Shown here: positions 7,709 to 14,952 of the stretch, one piece after another
How the letters are laid out: every line of letters starts with the position of its first letter
Position numbering within the stretch: the first letter of the stretch is position 1
NCBI GenBank assembly: GCA_038254435.1
Contig: JBBSGD010000026.1
Span: 1 to 29,462, forward strand
DNA: 29,462 nt
Source of the DNA: JBBSGD01 sp038254435
GTDB lineage: Bacteria > Actinomycetota > CADDZG01 > WHSQ01
Direction: 5' to 3'
The notes under the pieces: model-generated
What the model saw: the letters and a program-made list of their open reading frames with translations, nothing else
Database searches by the model: none
What the model was told of the DNA's origin: nothing
Program-made: the position numbers and the translations under genes

Positions 7709-8233
7709 ATGTTGGACACGTTCGTGACCGTCTGCTCGCTAGTCCTGGCCCTCGCTTTTGCGTGGGCGGGATTGCTCAAGCTGCTTCGCTTTCGAGCGTG
7801 GCTGGGCGCGCTCGACAGGTATGGGCTGCCGCCGGCGGCAGTGCGAGGAACGGCGATAAGCGTGCCGCTCGTCGAGCTAGCAGTTGCCACCGTGCTTGCC
7901 TTCGGGCCCGTACGCATCGGGGCGGCGACGACGATCTTTCTTCTCGCCTTGTTCTCGCTTGCGATCCTGCGAGCCCGCATGCTCGAGGGCGACAAGGTGC
8001 CGTGCGGCTGCTTCGGGGGGACCGCAGCGCGCGATTACCGGGTCATGATCACGCGCAACGTGCTGCTGGGCGTGCTCGCGGCGTTCGTGCTCCTGCTCGG
8101 AGCGAGCGCCGGACGCGTGGATGGAATCGGTCCGGAGCTGCTGCCCGCACTGCTTGCCTTTGCCGGCGTCATCGCGGCTCTCTTTTTCGTCCGTTCGTTT
8201 GGCACGTCGCTCAAGAAAGGGGCGCGTTCGTGA
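7709..8233 (+). CDS. mauE: MauE/DoxX-related membrane protein
   Basis: The 174-residue product has four hydrophobic segments: VCSLVLALAFAWAGLLKLL, AISVPLVELAVATVLAFG, IGAATTIFLLALFSLAIL, and a C-terminal pair around VLLGVLAAFVLLLGAS and LLPALLAFAGVIAALFF. A CGCFGG motif follows the third segment. This layout (K-L-x-R-F opening, V-P-x-x-E-L, CGCFG) is characteristic of MauE, a VKOR-like membrane partner that reoxidises MauD and is needed for light-chain disulfide formation. The ATG at 7709 is chosen because of the -10 box. The stop overlaps the next gene's GTG by four bases. Confidence 0.85.
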   Translation: MLDTFVTVCSLVLALAFAWAGLLKLLRFRAWLGALDRYGLPPAAVRGTAISVPLVELAVATVLAFGPVRIGAATTIFLLALFSLAILRARMLEGDKVPCGCFGGTAARDYRVMITRNVLLGVLAAFVLLLGASAGRVDGIGPELLPALLAFAGVIAALFFVRSFGTSLKKGARS

Positions 8234-8793
8234 CAGGGATGGTCAAGAAGCTCACGTGCGCGCTCGGTGCCTGCGTTCTCATGCTCGCTTTCGCAGCGCC
8301 TGCGGCCTTTGCGCTTACGAGGATCACCGACGCCGACGACTCGCGCGGCCTGCTCGACATTCATCGCGTCGTGCGCAAGCATGTGCACACGCCGTCGTTT
8401 CGTATCGCTACCTACGCGCGGTGGAGGGCGAAGACGATCTGGGACGAGGGCGAGTTTCTCGTGCGGCTCGAAACCTTCGGCGATGCGCACTATGACTACT
8501 ACGCGTTGGTGCGCTCAAACGGGCACAAGATGGTCGCGAGGCTCTACCGTGACTATAAGAACCCGTCGCACCGAGACGCGCGTCGGGGCAGCCTCGTGGT
8601 GTGGCGGCCGGACGGGCACAGCGTGCGCGTCAACGTGCCCTTGCGTCGCCTGATCATCGGACGTCAGCGTCACGAGTACATGTGGCAGGCGCAGTCTCTG
8701 CTCACCAGCGACAGGTGTCACCAGGTGTGCTTCGACTTCGCTCCCAACCTCCACGGACACACCGAGACATTGCCCCCCGATCCAACCAAGTAG
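8230..8793 (+). CDS. secreted protein of unknown function
   Basis: The 187-residue product starts at GTG (GTGA overlap with mauE, AAAGGGG upstream); an ATG three codons later is possible. A Sec signal peptide (KKLTCALGACVLMLAFAAPAAFA) is followed by a mature region with DADDSRGLLDIHRVV, strand-rich segments (FLVRLETF, HYDYYALVRSNGHKMVARLYRDY) and two cysteines near the end (DRCHQVC) that probably form a disulfide. The 'DADDsrG.LDI' opening recurs in secreted actinobacterial proteins of unknown function. Its coupling to mauE suggests that its disulfide may be made by the MauDE system (inference). It is followed directly by the AlkP gene with a one-base overlap (TAGTG). Confidence 0.75.
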   Translation: MTGMVKKLTCALGACVLMLAFAAPAAFALTRITDADDSRGLLDIHRVVRKHVHTPSFRIATYARWRAKTIWDEGEFLVRLETFGDAHYDYYALVRSNGHKMVARLYRDYKNPSHRDARRGSLVVWRPDGHSVRVNVPLRRLIIGRQRHEYMWQAQSLLTSDRCHQVCFDFAPNLHGHTETLPPDPTK

Positions 8794-10382
8794 TGGCGCC
8801 GCGGCTGGCCGTTCTCGGATGGGACTCGGCGACTTTCGATGTCATCGATCCCATGGTTGCAGCGCGTCGTCTCCCCGCCTTCGAAGCGCTGCAGTCGCGT
8901 GGCTTTCGGGCGGCCCTTCGTTCGACATGGCCCCCGATGACCGATTGCGCGTGGACGTCCGCCTTCACCGGCCGTAACCCCGGCGGGCACGGCATCTTCG
9001 GCTCCTGGTACCGCGCGCCGGGCAAGTACGCGTGTCGCTACTTCTCGTCGCGCGACCGGCGCGCTCCCGCGCTATGGGAGCTCGCAAGCAGCGTGCGGTG
9101 GCTCGTGTGGAATGTTCCGATGGCCTTTCCCCCGCAAGAGGTCAACGGCGTCATGGTGTCCGGCTACGGCGCGCCGCCGGGAGCGACTTTCTGCGCCCCG
9201 GCGAGCTGGCAGGAAAAGCTTGCCGCGCGCTACCCACTCGAAGACATCTTTGACTGTGCTCCTCACTCCTCGCTGGAGAGGTTCCTCGAGGATCTCGTGC
9301 GCGGCCTCGATGTGCAGGCCGAGGCCCTCATGTGGGCGGCGCAGGACACCGCTGCTGAGTGTGTGGTTGCGGTGTGGCCGCACGTCGACCGCGCACAGCA
9401 TTTCTTCTGGCAGTTCCGCGGCACCTCTCATCCGCTGGCGGGCGCGGTGCTAGACGTCTACCAAGCCATGGACCGCGCCACCGGCAAGCTGCTCGAGGCG
9501 TGGCCCGACGCCGACTTCCTCGTCGTCTCCGACCACGGGGCCGGAACGCTGCACGGCGATGTCAACGTCGGTGCGTGGCTGGGTCAAGGCGGCTACGCGT
9601 CGCACGGAGCCCGGCGCACCTCGAGGCTCGTCGACCTGGCCTGGGCGATGCCCCCACCCGTGCGCCGTTTCGGCAGGAGACTCGCGCCCGGTATGGCGCG
9701 CCGTGCTTTCTCTGCCACGTTGACGGGGCAGCTCGGCTCTTTCGAATGGGACAGGACGCGCGCCTTCCTCGGCTGGCACAGTGACCTGTGGCTCAACCTC
9801 GCCGGGCGCGAAGAGGCCGGCATCGTTACCCAGGGGGAGGCCGAGGCCCTCCTCGACGAGCTGGCCGGTGGCCTGCTGGCGATCCGCGACCCCGCCACCG
9901 GTACTCCGGTGTTCGGCGGCGCGCACCGGCGCGCCGAGCTATTCAGCGGCCCCGCAGCGGCCATGGGGCCCGACCTGATGCTCGATTCCTGGTCGGCCGG
10001 GTACCGCGTGGCGCCGGGACGCGAGCGCTCCGAGCAAGTGGTCATCCCCCCTGCTCCGCTCGCCGGGGTGAAGGCGGCGTGGTCGGCAGACCATCGCCCC
10101 CTCGGCGTCTTCGCAGGGGCCGGACCGCGCCTCGCCCGGGGCCGCACCGACGAGCTCTCTCTGTACGACCTCTGCCCGCTCGCCCTCGCGCTGCTGGAGC
10201 AGCCGGTGCCGGATGGGCTCGACGGCAGCGCCCGAGAGGAGGTCCTCAGCGGCGATTTCCTCGCCGCACATCCGCTGCGCGGCGGGGCCACAGCAGCGGA
10301 GCGCAACGCCGGCGGGGACTACTCGAACGATGAGGCGGAGGCAGTAACCGCGCACCTCAAGGACCTCGGTTACATCGAATAG
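8793..10382 (+). CDS. alkaline phosphatase superfamily (type I phosphodiesterase/nucleotide pyrophosphatase-like) hydrolase
   Basis: The 529-residue product begins VAPRLAVLGWDSATFDVIDP, where D11 is the first metal ligand. The nucleophile region is WPPMTDCAWTSAFTGRNPG followed by GHGIFGSW, with Thr50 the likely nucleophile. Other ligands are HVDRAQHFFW, VVSDHGAG and SADHRPLGVF. It ends HLKDLGYIE, a tail common in this group. No signal peptide is evident, so it probably acts in the cytoplasm. Substrates in this clade (phosphodiesters, phosphonates, phospholipid head groups) cannot be told from sequence. The GTG start at 8793 shares its G with the preceding TAG, and no clear ribosome site is present, so translation is probably coupled. 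Confidence 0.85.
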   Translation: MAPRLAVLGWDSATFDVIDPMVAARRLPAFEALQSRGFRAALRSTWPPMTDCAWTSAFTGRNPGGHGIFGSWYRAPGKYACRYFSSRDRRAPALWELASSVRWLVWNVPMAFPPQEVNGVMVSGYGAPPGATFCAPASWQEKLAARYPLEDIFDCAPHSSLERFLEDLVRGLDVQAEALMWAAQDTAAECVVAVWPHVDRAQHFFWQFRGTSHPLAGAVLDVYQAMDRATGKLLEAWPDADFLVVSDHGAGTLHGDVNVGAWLGQGGYASHGARRTSRLVDLAWAMPPPVRRFGRRLAPGMARRAFSATLTGQLGSFEWDRTRAFLGWHSDLWLNLAGREEAGIVTQGEAEALLDELAGGLLAIRDPATGTPVFGGAHRRAELFSGPAAAMGPDLMLDSWSAGYRVAPGRERSEQVVIPPAPLAGVKAAWSADHRPLGVFAGAGPRLARGRTDELSLYDLCPLALALLEQPVPDGLDGSAREEVLSGDFLAAHPLRGGATAAERNAGGDYSNDEAEAVTAHLKDLGYIE

Positions 10383-10418
10383 CCGCTCGCGCCCTGGAAT
10401 GCCGCACGGCGAGGCGCG

Positions 10419-10928
10419 CTAGCCCGCCCGTTCCTTCACATAACGACTCCATACCTCGAGCCCGTCGGGCACGAAATCCCATTCCTTCATGCGCACCGTC
10501 ACGTCTTGCTCTGTCATCCATGCACCCCAGGCGATCTCGGCGGCTTGATGCGCGATCGGTCCGTCCCACGTCACCTCGTAGATCGACGAGAAACAGTGGT
10601 TGTCCTCGCCGCTGTAGAAGTGCTTGAAGAGGTAACGTAGTGGCGCCCCGGAGACGCCCAGCTCTTCGGCGAGCTCGCGTCGCGCCGCGTCGGCGTACGG
10701 TTCGCCCGCCTTCACCATGCCTCCCACGAACATGTCGTACATGCAAGGAAAGACGTCCTTGGTCTTAGTTCGCCGGTGAACGTAGAGCTCTCCTGTGGAC
10801 CGGCGACACAGCACTCCGATGCCGCGATGGCGCAGGTTCGCCGCACGCACCTCGGCGCGCGCTGCGCGCCCGATCACCGAATCGGTCTCGTCAACAAGAT
10901 CGACGACCTCCTCGCCGAGAGACTTCAA
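10419..10928 (-). CDS. Nudix hydrolase, YfcD/IPP-isomerase-like
   Basis: The 169-residue product has the Nudix box at residues 70-92 (GMVKAGE, then PYADAAR, then RELAEELGV), matching G-x5-E-x7-R-E-U-x-E-E-x-G-U. The N-terminal VDLVDETDSVIG and HRRTKTKDVFPCMYD strongly resemble E. coli YfcD, a Nudix protein with an IPP-isomerase-like N-terminus. These enzymes hydrolyse nucleoside diphosphates linked to another group; the substrate is unknown. I place the start at TTG 10928, overlapping the stop of the upstream cupredoxin gene (TTGA). The reading frame is open further upstream but runs through that gene. Translational coupling to an exported copper protein is odd for a cytosolic Nudix enzyme. 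Confidence 0.85.
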   Translation of the reverse strand: MKSLGEEVVDLVDETDSVIGRAARAEVRAANLRHRGIGVLCRRSTGELYVHRRTKTKDVFPCMYDMFVGGMVKAGEPYADAARRELAEELGVSGAPLRYLFKHFYSGEDNHCFSSIYEVTWDGPIAHQAAEIAWGAWMTEQDVTVRMKEWDFVPDGLEVWSRYVKERAG

Positions 10929-11380
10929 CGGCCCGACACTCGCACCGTTTTGAACATCCCCTCGAGGTAGTGCCCGGCAATGTTGCACACAAAGACGTAT
11001 CGTCCCGGGCGCAGGTTGACGGTCTCCTCGACCTCGTCGCCCGGGTTGAGGTTCCTCGTGGAGGCAACAGAGTCGAGCCCGGGAGCGCTGAGGTCGACGT
11101 TGACTCCGTCGAGGGGCAGCTTGTTGGCCGGAAGGTCGGTTCGGATGACGGTCAGCTGATGCACCGAGGGACCCTGGTTGACGACGTCGAGATCGACTCT
11201 GCCTGCTGTCGTGGTGGGTGGCTGCATGCGGATGTTGAAATTGTCCATGGTGATCCCGGGTGAGCGCGGCCCCGAGGCATGGGGCGTTATTCCGATCTTG
11301 CCGTTGCCGCAGCCGGCCAGGGACGGCGGGACGATGAGAAGCGCAAGCGCGGCGATTCGCAAACATCTGAGCGGGGGCAC
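10925..11380 (-). CDS. cupredoxin-domain lipoprotein
   Basis: The 151-residue product has a signal peptide with lipobox LAGC (Cys24), so it is a lipoprotein on the outer face of the membrane. The domain is an all-beta cupredoxin with the type 1 copper set: His74 (SVHQL), Cys132 (FVCNIAGH), His137 and Met142 (HYLEGM). Such proteins carry single electrons or bind copper, and the sequence resembles sulfocyanin-like and plasticyanin-like single-domain forms. A role in electron transfer with the cytochrome genes elsewhere in the window is possible but unproven. The GTG start lacks a good Shine-Dalgarno sequence but has a -10 box seven bases upstream. Confidence 0.85.
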   Translation of the reverse strand: MPPLRCLRIAALALLIVPPSLAGCGNGKIGITPHASGPRSPGITMDNFNIRMQPPTTTAGRVDLDVVNQGPSVHQLTVIRTDLPANKLPLDGVNVDLSAPGLDSVASTRNLNPGDEVEETVNLRPGRYVFVCNIAGHYLEGMFKTVRVSGR

Positions 11381-11387
11381 GCTCTCG

Positions 11388-11393
11388 ATACTA
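11388..11393 (-). promoter_or_regulatory. putative -10 box (TAGTAT) of the cupredoxin-Nudix unit
   Basis: On the minus strand TAGTAT lies seven bases before the GTG at 11380, which suggests a leaderless transcript. Confidence 0.5.
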
Positions 11394-11404
11394 GGAGCGC
11401 GTGT

Positions 11405-11677
11405 TCAGGAACGAGAACGGCGCGCGTCCACCCGCCTGGTTGGCTGGGCTTGGCCGCCGCCGCGCCTGCGCGCCGGGTCCGGCTGTGAGCGGTGTCGAGC
11501 GGGCTTGCGCGACCTTGCCGCGCGGTGCCGCGCCGCCTTCTTCATGCTGTGCGAGATCGAGCGGGACACCACGATCCAGGCCAGTGAGACCGCGATGAGC
11601 AGCACGCAGGCAACTGTGAGCAAGGGATCACGGGCGAGCTCGACGATCGAGCTCTTGGCGACGAGTGCGAGGTGCAT
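11405..11677 (-). CDS. small single-pass membrane protein with a long basic tail
   Basis: The 90-residue product starts MHLALVAKSSIVELARD and has one convincing membrane helix (LLTVACVLLIAVSLAWIVV). A tail of about 45 residues very rich in Arg, Lys and His follows. I do not recognise a family. The frame extends further upstream but that part overlaps larE on the other strand. The ATG at 11677 is preceded by a -10 box (TACCGT, six bases away) and is divergent from larE. The hydrophobic helix and the promoter make it plausible, but an Arg-rich tail can also be an artefact of GC-rich frames. Confidence 0.45.
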   Translation of the reverse strand: MHLALVAKSSIVELARDPLLTVACVLLIAVSLAWIVVSRSISHSMKKAARHRAARSRKPARHRSQPDPARRRGGGQAQPTRRVDARRSRS

Positions 11678-11683
11678 TATGGG

Positions 11684-11689
11684 ACGGTA
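11684..11689 (-). promoter_or_regulatory. putative -10 box (TACCGT) of the small membrane protein gene
   Basis: TACCGT on the minus strand ends six bases before the ATG at 11677. It lies in the 37-base gap shared with larE. Confidence 0.4.
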
Positions 11690-11714
11690 TCTCTTTCCTG
11701 GGAGGATGTTGGGT

Positions 11715-12542
11715 ATGAACGCCGCACTGATTGCCAAGCGAAACGAGCTCGAGGCGACCCTGCGCGACGCTGGATCCGTGGTCGTCGCATACTCGGGTGG
11801 CGTTGATTCGTCGGTAGTCGCCGAGGTGGCGCACCGCGTGCTGGGCGAGCGCTCGCTTGCCGCGACGGCGGTATCCGCTTCGCTTGCGCGCCGGGAGCTC
11901 GACGCGGCCGTGGCTCTTGCCCACGAGAGGTCGTGGAACCACCGCATCGTGACGACCCACGAGGTTGCGCGCGACGAGTACGCAGTCAACGCGCCCGACC
12001 GTTGTTACTGGTGCAAGACGGAGCTTTACGAGGTGCTCGCTCCCCTTGCCGCGCAGCGCTCCGCCGCCATGGTGACGGGGACGAACGCCGACGACCTCGG
12101 TGATCACCGGCCCGGATTGCAGGCTGCGGGGGAGCATTCGGTTCGCGCCCCTCTCGCCGAGTGCGGCATCTCCAAGGCCGAGGTGCGGGCGCTCGCTGTG
12201 GTGCTAAGCCTTCCCACCCACGACAAGCCGGCGTCTCCCTGCCTCGCCTCGCGCTTCGCCTACGGCGTGCGCGTGACTCCCGAAGGCCTGCGGCGCATCG
12301 AGCGTGCCGAAGAGGCGGTGAGGGCTTTGGGCTTCACCGAGCTTCGGGTGCGCGATCACGGGGACCTCGCCCGGGTCGAGGTCCCGGCCGGCCAGCTGGA
12401 GCTGGCTGCGGCCTCGGGCGGGGCGCTCGTCGACGAGCTGAAGGCTCTCGGGTGGCGCTACGTAACTCTCGACTTGGCGGGATTCCGCTCGGGATCGTTG
12501 AACGAGGTGCTCGCCGCGCCCGCCCTGCGCCGGTCGCCCTAA
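11715..12542 (+). CDS. larE: LarE-type ATP-dependent sulfur transferase (PP-loop superfamily)
   Basis: LarE adenylates the carboxylates of a pyridinium cofactor precursor and adds sulfur, giving the nickel-pincer nucleotide of lactate racemase and related LarA enzymes. The 275-residue product has the PP-loop SGGVDSS at residues 27-33. Three cysteines stand out: Cys97 and Cys100 in RCYWCK, and Cys176 in SPCLASR. Cys176 has the same number as the sacrificial Cys of Lactobacillus LarE. The three-Cys version is the type reported to hold a [4Fe-4S] cluster, so sulfur transfer here may be catalytic rather than sacrificial. The ATG at 11715 has GGGAGG nine bases upstream. larA, larB and larC are not in the window. 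Two hairpins follow the stop. Confidence 0.9.
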   Translation: MNAALIAKRNELEATLRDAGSVVVAYSGGVDSSVVAEVAHRVLGERSLAATAVSASLARRELDAAVALAHERSWNHRIVTTHEVARDEYAVNAPDRCYWCKTELYEVLAPLAAQRSAAMVTGTNADDLGDHRPGLQAAGEHSVRAPLAECGISKAEVRALAVVLSLPTHDKPASPCLASRFAYGVRVTPEGLRRIERAEEAVRALGFTELRVRDHGDLARVEVPAGQLELAAASGGALVDELKALGWRYVTLDLAGFRSGSLNEVLAAPALRRSP

Positions 12543-12550
12543 GAGGTTGG

Positions 12551-12583
12551 TGCAACCACCCACCTCGAGAGTGGGTCGGTGCA
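12551..12583 (+). terminator. hairpin after larE
   Basis: Arms 12551-12563 and 12571-12583 pair at 11 of 13 positions around a 7-base loop, starting nine bases after the larE stop. The ACCCAC/GTGGGT stem resembles the arms of the window's hairpin repeat, but the core is missing. Confidence 0.5.
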
Positions 12584-12603
12584 CAACGTCGGGCTCACGA
12601 GGA

Positions 12604-12629
12604 ACGGCCCCCGCAAGAACGGGGGCCGT
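12604..12629 (+). terminator. GC-rich terminator hairpin, no U tract
   Basis: Perfect 10-base stem ACGGCCCCCG / CGGGGGCCGT with a 6-base loop. No run of T follows on either strand, as is common for actinobacterial terminators. It probably ends larE and perhaps also the anti-sigma transcript from the other side. Confidence 0.7.
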
Positions 12630-12873
12630 CTCTGACGGGCCTTCGACCCCAGTCGGGGCAGTCGCCGGGCGGACGGTAGGCGGCTTGGGACCCGGCCCGC
12701 CTGCATTCACATGCAATCTCATGACGGTGAACCGGCCGCGGACCTCCGAGGGCTCCGGCCGCTCGTAAGCGCAGATGTGGAGTCCCGCGACCGGTCCGTT
12801 CCGTCGTTACGAGTTCGCACGCCGGGGCGCGGGCGGATTGTTGCTTCGCAATTGCGTGCCCACGAGCAGGGGC
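12630..12873. other. intergenic region after larE
   Basis: With the two hairpins this makes a 331-base gap between convergent genes. A small hairpin (TGCAT-TCAC-ATGCA, 12700-12713) is visible. No open frame with coding character and no RNA gene is seen. Confidence 0.5.
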
Positions 12874-13578
12874 TTACTGGGTTGCGATGAGCGGGGCAGT
12901 TGTGGGGGCTCGCGAGCCGCCGTCGGGTTCGATGGTCACCGCCGCGGCGTTGGCCCGGGAGACCGACTTGTCGACGTGCAAAACCGTGAGCTCGCCGCCA
13001 TCGAAGGTGCCCGCCGAGACCATGCGCCCGTTCTCGCTCAGCCACACCTGGTAGGTCTTTCCCTCAGGGGCGTGGTGGAAGCCGGCGGCGACGAAGATCG
13101 CCCCCGAGTCGCCCGGGACGAGGCTCGCAACCGCCCGCCCACTTCCGCTGAGAGCAAACCCGCCCCGCCCGCCGACCAGCGCGGTCAGGGCCGCGCGGCT
13201 GTCATCGAGCTGACTCTGCGTGCGGACGAGGTTGAAGGTGAGGAGCCCGAGAGCCACCACGACGGCGAGGCCGCCGGCCAGTGCGCCGCTCAGCCACCTG
13301 CGCCCAAGGCTCATGCTCTGCCGCACCGGCGCGGCCGCGGGGGAGCGTGCGTCTTGTCTGGCCGCCGCCATGATCCGCTCTGTCAGGCCTGCCGGCAGCT
13401 GCACGGGAGCTACGGTCTCGGTCAACAGCGCGACGGCTGCGCGCATCGACTCGGCGTCGCGCTGGCATTCCTTGCACGACAGGACGTGGCCCCGCACCAC
13501 GCGCTCTTCCTCGGGCGTGAGCGCCCCGAGGGCGAATGGCGCCATCAGCGTCTTGAGCTCGTCATGCGTGCGTTCCAC
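12874..13578 (-). CDS. anti-sigma factor, RskA/ZAS type
   Basis: The 234-residue product has an N-terminal cytoplasmic zinc-binding anti-sigma motif H-x3-C-x2-C at His31, Cys35 and Cys38 (GHVLSCKEC). A single membrane helix follows at about residues 96-118, then an outer RskA-like domain (GKTYQVWLSENGRMVSAGTF). Such proteins hold an ECF sigma factor at the membrane until a signal triggers regulated proteolysis. The gene follows the sigma gene by 10 bases on the same strand, so the pair forms one operon. The GTG start has GGGAGCTGG upstream. In mycobacteria the SigK/RskA pair responds to redox state; whether that holds here is unknown. Confidence 0.9.
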   Translation of the reverse strand: MERTHDELKTLMAPFALGALTPEEERVVRGHVLSCKECQRDAESMRAAVALLTETVAPVQLPAGLTERIMAAARQDARSPAAAPVRQSMSLGRRWLSGALAGGLAVVVALGLLTFNLVRTQSQLDDSRAALTALVGGRGGFALSGSGRAVASLVPGDSGAIFVAAGFHHAPEGKTYQVWLSENGRMVSAGTFDGGELTVLHVDKSVSRANAAAVTIEPDGGSRAPTTAPLIATQ

Positions 13579-13588
13579 TGCCAGCTCC

Positions 13589-14143
13589 CTAACTTCTCTC
13601 CGGACTCGCCAAGAGGGTTCTGAGCTTCGTGAGTGCGTCTCTCAGGCGAGTCTTCGCAGTGCCTTCGGGGATGCCGAGCTCTTCGGCAACCTCTCGGTAC
13701 GTGCGCCCGCCGAAATAGGCAAGCACCACGGCTTCTCGCTGGACCTCTGACAACCGTCCCAAAGCGTCCCTTACCTCTGCTCTCTCTTCTAGTCCCTCCA
13801 AAGCGTGCATGTCGCACTGCGGTTCTATCTCCGCCTCCCGAAGGAGGGCCTCTCTCGTGCGCCTCCTGGCCTCTTCCCGTCTCACCAGGTCGACTGCCTT
13901 GTTGCGTGCTATCCCAACGAGGAAGGACTGCAACGCCCCGCGCGTCGGGTCGAACGCCCCCGGCCGTCTCCACAACGCCAAGAAGGTGTCCTGCGCCACC
14001 TCCTCGGCGAGCGTCGGCTCCGTAATCACCCTCATGGCAATCCCGTATACCGACGACCCGTGGCGGGCGATGGCCTCCCGCAAGGCATCGTCTTCTCTGG
14101 CGAGCAGCCTGTCGGCCAGCTCGGAATCTCGTGATGAAGCCAC
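13589..14143 (-). CDS. ECF-type RNA polymerase sigma factor (SigK-like)
   Basis: The 184-residue product has region 2 (VYGIAMRVITEPTLAEEVAQ, then DTFLALWRR) and region 4 with a helix-turn-helix (LSEVQREAVVLAYFGGRTYR, EVAEELGIPEGTAKTRL). Region 3 is short, as is normal for ECF sigma factors. The frame stays open upstream to 14293, but I choose GTG 14143: it is preceded by a TACGAT -10 box six bases away, and the upstream part does not look like a sigma N-terminus. It is cotranscribed with the RskA-type anti-sigma gene. The target regulon cannot be told from the window. Confidence 0.92.
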   Translation of the reverse strand: MASSRDSELADRLLAREDDALREAIARHGSSVYGIAMRVITEPTLAEEVAQDTFLALWRRPGAFDPTRGALQSFLVGIARNKAVDLVRREEARRRTREALLREAEIEPQCDMHALEGLEERAEVRDALGRLSEVQREAVVLAYFGGRTYREVAEELGIPEGTAKTRLRDALTKLRTLLASPERS

Positions 14144-14149
14144 GGGCGA

Positions 14150-14155
14150 ATCGTA
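14150..14155 (-). promoter_or_regulatory. putative -10 box (TACGAT) of the sigma/anti-sigma operon
   Basis: TACGAT on the minus strand ends six bases before GTG 14143. This supports the shorter start and a leaderless message. Confidence 0.5.
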
Positions 14156-14324
14156 GCCTCGCCCGTCATCAATTGTTCGCAATGCCCCGGCTGCTTGGAT
14201 TGTCGCCTGTGCAGATTGTCCGTTATCGCGGGTTGAACGGATCTCCCGAGCGAGGCTGGGATCCCACCCAAACGGGTCGGGCATGTCCCCCAAGACGGTG
14301 AGCCGGAGCGCCCCTTCGCAACGG

Positions 14325-14356
14325 CCGGAGGCGTCGGGGGCCGACGACGCCTCCGG
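14325..14356. other. 12-base-pair hairpin upstream of the sigma operon
   Basis: CCGGAGGCGTCG and CGACGCCTCCGG form a perfect stem around an 8-base loop. It lies in the 392-base stretch between the sigma gene and the DUF4383 gene. It may be a second terminator for the DUF4383 transcript. Otherwise the stretch 14156-14481 shows nothing I can assign. Confidence 0.5.
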
Positions 14357-14481
14357 AGCGCGTTGGTTCGCTTCCCTGGTCTGCGTACCGGCGCTGTGCC
14401 CCGTTGTTCGGCGCGAGGAGGTGGCGTGGATGGGACGATTTGCAGGCCTGACGGTCGCCCCCCGGCTCCCGAGTCCACGCG

Positions 14482-14511
14482 CAAGGACGGGGCCGAGCGG
14501 CCCCGTCCTTG
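14482..14511 (-). terminator. terminator hairpin after the DUF4383 gene
   Basis: Perfect 13-base stem CAAGGACGGGGCC / GGCCCCGTCCTTG with a GAGC loop, 24 bases beyond the stop of the minus-strand DUF4383 gene. No T run follows. Confidence 0.75.
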
Positions 14512-14535
14512 GTGCTTGTGGCTGCTACCCGGTAG

Positions 14536-14952
14536 CTACGCGGTGGCGGTGCGCGCGGCGGTTGCTCCCGCCGTTCCGAAGTACACGCCCAGGGCGCCGG
14601 AGACAAGGTGCAGAATCGCGTCTGCGCCAATGCCGCTGTCGATCGCCAGCCACTTGAGGGCCCCGAAGAGTCCCAGCAAGAAGATCAGCAGGTAGGCAAC
14701 GCCGATGATCAGGTTGACTCCCTTGGCCGCCGCGTGACTGCGCGCTGCACCGATCCACACCACTCCGAGAAGGGCATGCACGATGTTGTGCGCGGGGTTG
14801 ACCGGGAACACTACGAAGGTGTCACCCGCGTGATTGAAGAAGCCGCCGAACCCCGTGGCGATGAACCCCAGAACCCCCACGACGAGATAGACGATCCCGA
14901 ACACCAACGCAAACAGTTGAGCCTGGGACCTGGTACCCGAAGCTGAAGCCAT
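14536..14952 (-). CDS. DUF4383 family membrane protein
   Basis: The 138-residue product has four hydrophobic segments: LFALVFGIVYLVVGVLGFI, NIVHALLGVVWIGAA, GVNLIIGVAYLLIFLLGLFG and ADAILHLVSGALGVYFG. The phrases FPVNPAHNIVHALLG and DAILHLVSGALGVYFG are the conserved cores of the DUF4383 family, small actinobacterial and cyanobacterial membrane proteins of unknown role. The ATG start has AAGGGGAA eight bases upstream. It stands alone, with a perfect terminator hairpin behind it. Confidence 0.85.
   Translation of the reverse strand: MASASGTRSQAQLFALVFGIVYLVVGVLGFIATGFGGFFNHAGDTFVVFPVNPAHNIVHALLGVVWIGAARSHAAAKGVNLIIGVAYLLIFLLGLFGALKWLAIDSGIGADAILHLVSGALGVYFGTAGATAARTATA

Noticed and set aside
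6805..8793. 662-codon open frame on the plus strand
   Set aside because: Only its last ~187 codons (from 8230) have a signal peptide and a natural start. The rest is the shadow of mauD, mauA-like and mauE in other frames.
9593..10306. 237-codon minus-strand frame
   Set aside because: It is antisense to the AlkP-superfamily gene, has Arg/Ser/Pro-rich composition typical of shadow frames and no recognisable domain.
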